64,000 bases of DNA from Brevibacillus antibioticus. GTDB taxonomy: Bacteria > Bacillota > Bacilli > Brevibacillales > Brevibacillaceae. Position 1 is the stretch's first letter. Each line of letters begins with the position of its first letter. Below the pieces are notes generated by a model. The model was not told where the DNA came from. It saw only the letters and a list, made by a program, of their open reading frames with translations, and did not search any database. This document shows, piece by piece, positions 62,280 through 64,000 of this stretch. The stretch lies in NCBI RefSeq assembly GCF_005217615.1, contig NZ_SZNK01000001.1:4465001-4529000 (forward strand), in the 5' to 3' direction. Position numbers and translations under genes: made by a program.

Positions 62280-64000
62280 TTAGCATTCTTCGCAATAGTA
62301 CGGGTCGTCAAGCGCTGCTATCAGACAATCCAACTGTTTTAAGTAATCGTAATTACTGACATTATCGCGAATAAACGAAGTATCCATACCCGATTTTCGG
62401 ACGTTCTCTATCCAACCAAGCGCTTCGCTTTTTCCAATTCCCCTATAGAGCATTCCGTAATATAAATACGCAATTTCATTACTGATATTGGTATTAAATA
62501 CAATAGGATCATCAGTATTTATACTAATCATTGTGTTCGGTAAATCCTTATCGTTACCATTATTGATTTGGAAGAACTGATTATCATAAATTGAATTTAT
62601 TTCTCCAATAGCATAATTGGATGATGGGTTAACTTCTACAACAATGCCGTTCATAGCGACCTTATGCCTCACATACCGTTGCATATCTATGGTAATTTCC
62701 TTCTCCATATCAGTTGTCCTAACATAAATAGGGGCCATGAGACGCTCCAAAAAGTTTTTATCATGATATAGTTTTGTCAGGTGAATAATATCTGTTATAC
62801 CTGGGGAGTTTTCGTATATTAAGCTATCTGGAATGGGCTTAAATCTTCTCTTGTATACCTCATATAGCATTTCAATCGATATGTTGTAATCAAACGCATC
62901 GAACAGGATACTTTTAGCGACTTCATGAATTTTGTGCTGTAAGTACGGATAAATTTTATAGTTCACATCTGATGCGCGTGTATAGACTCCCCAAGTCCAC
63001 AAGAGGTTATCTAGGTACTCCCCCCGTGGGATAATAACCTTCTGATTCTCATTAACCCAGTTTTCAACAGATATCCCCAATGCAATGCCGTGACCGATTC
63101 TATCACCCGAATGAAACTTACAAAAATCAATAACTTCGTCTATTCTGCGTAGTCCCGAATTTAGATGTCTAAAGTCTTCACCTGCATGGAAAGTAAAGAA
63201 TAAACTTTGCTGTTTAGTCAAACATCCGTCTCGATCAACCATTAGCATTCTATCTTTTTTACTGTCCCTAGCTGCTTCAAATACTGAAGCAAAAACTTGG
63301 ATAGGCGTATTATTCTCCAAACTCGCAGCATCCAGTCCAACAATGAAATTTGACAGATAGGGAATTCGATTTCGCAAATTCAATACCATTTTAATCTTAT
63401 CCATATATTGTTGTTGAATACGTCCATAATACAAATAGGCTAGCTGGCTATTGTCTTTTTCATATTTATTAAAATCCTTATTAATATCGTCTTTCTGTTT
63501 TATCAGATGATAAACAATACCTATTCTAGGAAATGCAACTTCAATATTCTGTTCAACATTAAAATCTTCTATTAATATTTTTTTATATGCATTCAATATT
63601 TTGAGTATATTTCTTCGATTTGTTGATTCTCGATTTGCAATTGAGATCCGAAATTCTACCTTTTTCAGATATTGATTTTGAAACAAGTTTCGCAGCATAT
63701 CAAGGTAATATCCTTTTTCCTTTGAATCGAACCCTCCTGTTGCTCTCTCAAAATACCCTCTGAAATAATCTAGTCCTCTAACTGCTTTGGACTGATTGAC
63801 TTGTTGGTAAAATTCATTTTTGATACGTATATAGCGAAAGAACAGACACCAAAACTCATTCATTGATGTTTTATTTTCTTCCTTGGAATGCTGACTTCTG
63901 TACTTCATCACTTGATGCAGAAAAATATTTTCACCATACGTTTTAACCTGTCTATATTCTTTGAACACCCCAAACATCCAGTCATTTCCGTACTCTTGCT
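62280..64000 (-). CDS. large adenosine-deaminase-family protein, RdrB-like (cut by window end)
   Basis: The C-terminal 573 residues are visible; the frame stays open to base 64000, so the start lies outside. Adenosine deaminase motifs are present: F-H-A-G-E-D-F-R-H-L (metal His), G-D-R-I-G-H-G-I-A-L-G (catalytic His pair), E-V-N-P-S-S-N and S-I-N-T-D-D-P (metal Asp). The first H-x-H pair would be in the missing part. It is far longer than housekeeping deaminases (about 340 residues), with large insertions between motifs, as in RdrB, the deaminase of the RADAR anti-phage system. Base composition is clearly more A+T rich than the rest, suggesting transfer. The RdrA ATPase, if present, would lie upstream beyond the window. 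Confidence 0.8.
   Translation of the reverse strand, partial: QEYGNDWMFGVFKEYRQVKTYGENIFLHQVMKYRSQHSKEENKTSMNEFWCLFFRYIRIKNEFYQQVNQSKAVRGLDYFRGYFERATGGFDSKEKGYYLDMLRNLFQNQYLKKVEFRISIANRESTNRRNILKILNAYKKILIEDFNVEQNIEVAFPRIGIVYHLIKQKDDINKDFNKYEKDNSQLAYLYYGRIQQQYMDKIKMVLNLRNRIPYLSNFIVGLDAASLENNTPIQVFASVFEAARDSKKDRMLMVDRDGCLTKQQSLFFTFHAGEDFRHLNSGLRRIDEVIDFCKFHSGDRIGHGIALGISVENWVNENQKVIIPRGEYLDNLLWTWGVYTRASDVNYKIYPYLQHKIHEVAKSILFDAFDYNISIEMLYEVYKRRFKPIPDSLIYENSPGITDIIHLTKLYHDKNFLERLMAPIYVRTTDMEKEITIDMQRYVRHKVAMNGIVVEVNPSSNYAIGEINSIYDNQFFQINNGNDKDLPNTMISINTDDPIVFNTNISNEIAYLYYGMLYRGIGKSEALGWIENVRKSGMDTSFIRDNVSNYDYLKQLDCLIAALDDPYYCEEC

Noticed and set aside
1-64000. CRISPR arrays, tRNA or rRNA genes, intact transposases
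   Set aside because: No regularly spaced repeats, no tRNA-like cloverleaf with GTTCRA loop, and no transposase motif were seen in a read of both strands.

Overview
The window reads as chromosome of a Gram-positive, Bacillus-like member of the Bacillota, most likely Brevibacillus or a close relative. This is inferred from gene content (feuABC/btr, mhqNOD, hssRS, glpT/glpQ with GlpP-type leaders, ytcD-ytbD-ytbE and adaA counterparts), strong AGGAGG-type ribosome binding sites, moderate G+C and many intrinsic terminators. I found no rRNA, tRNA, CRISPR array or intact insertion sequence. The right end (about 61.2-64 kb) is clearly more A+T rich and looks acquired.

Layout. 0-3.4 kb: end of a short-chain dehydrogenase, a GntP-type permease with a sigma-54 (-24/-12) promoter, and the matching PAS/AAA+/Fis activator. 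3.4-4.4 kb: a YjbR-like protein and a decayed MFS gene. 4.7-10.9 kb: a Fur-controlled siderophore uptake locus (AraC-type Btr, FeuA-B-C and an esterase fused to a nitroreductase). 11-13.5 kb: DinB protein, WYL regulator, polysaccharide deacetylase. 13.5-15.7 kb: an orphan OppD-OppF fusion ATPase behind a Fur-boxed promoter. 15.8-21.6 kb: CadA/CadC metal efflux and an HssRS-like two-component system. 21.9-24.3 kb: mhqNOD quinone detoxification with two MhqR boxes. 24.3-29.3 kb: a repair-rich block (second DinB, AdaA, AlkA, Nfo, an Ada-like zinc protein). 29.3-38 kb: small envelope proteins, a cyclase, MerR and MarR modules, ExoA and a macrolide phosphotransferase pseudogene. 38-49.6 kb: secreted protein, amino-acid permease, a TetR-controlled MFS/LLM-oxidoreductase/esterase operon, a chemoreceptor and SstT. 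49.9-59.3 kb: GH18 chitinase, glpT and glpQ separated by a ytcD-ytbD-ytbE-type locus. 59.8-64 kb: HEAT-like protein and the C-terminal part of a large RdrB-like adenosine deaminase that runs off the window.

Main regulatory observations. The same 17-bp palindrome lies 53-63 nt upstream of both DinB genes, beside a WYL regulator. glpT and glpQ, 5 kb apart, carry the same promoter/cre/leader-terminator design. The ytcD-ytbD intergenic region is a 144-bp-period tandem duplication of an operator-rich promoter. The most promising lead for a defence system is the RdrB-like deaminase at the right edge; its partner genes, if any, would lie outside the window.
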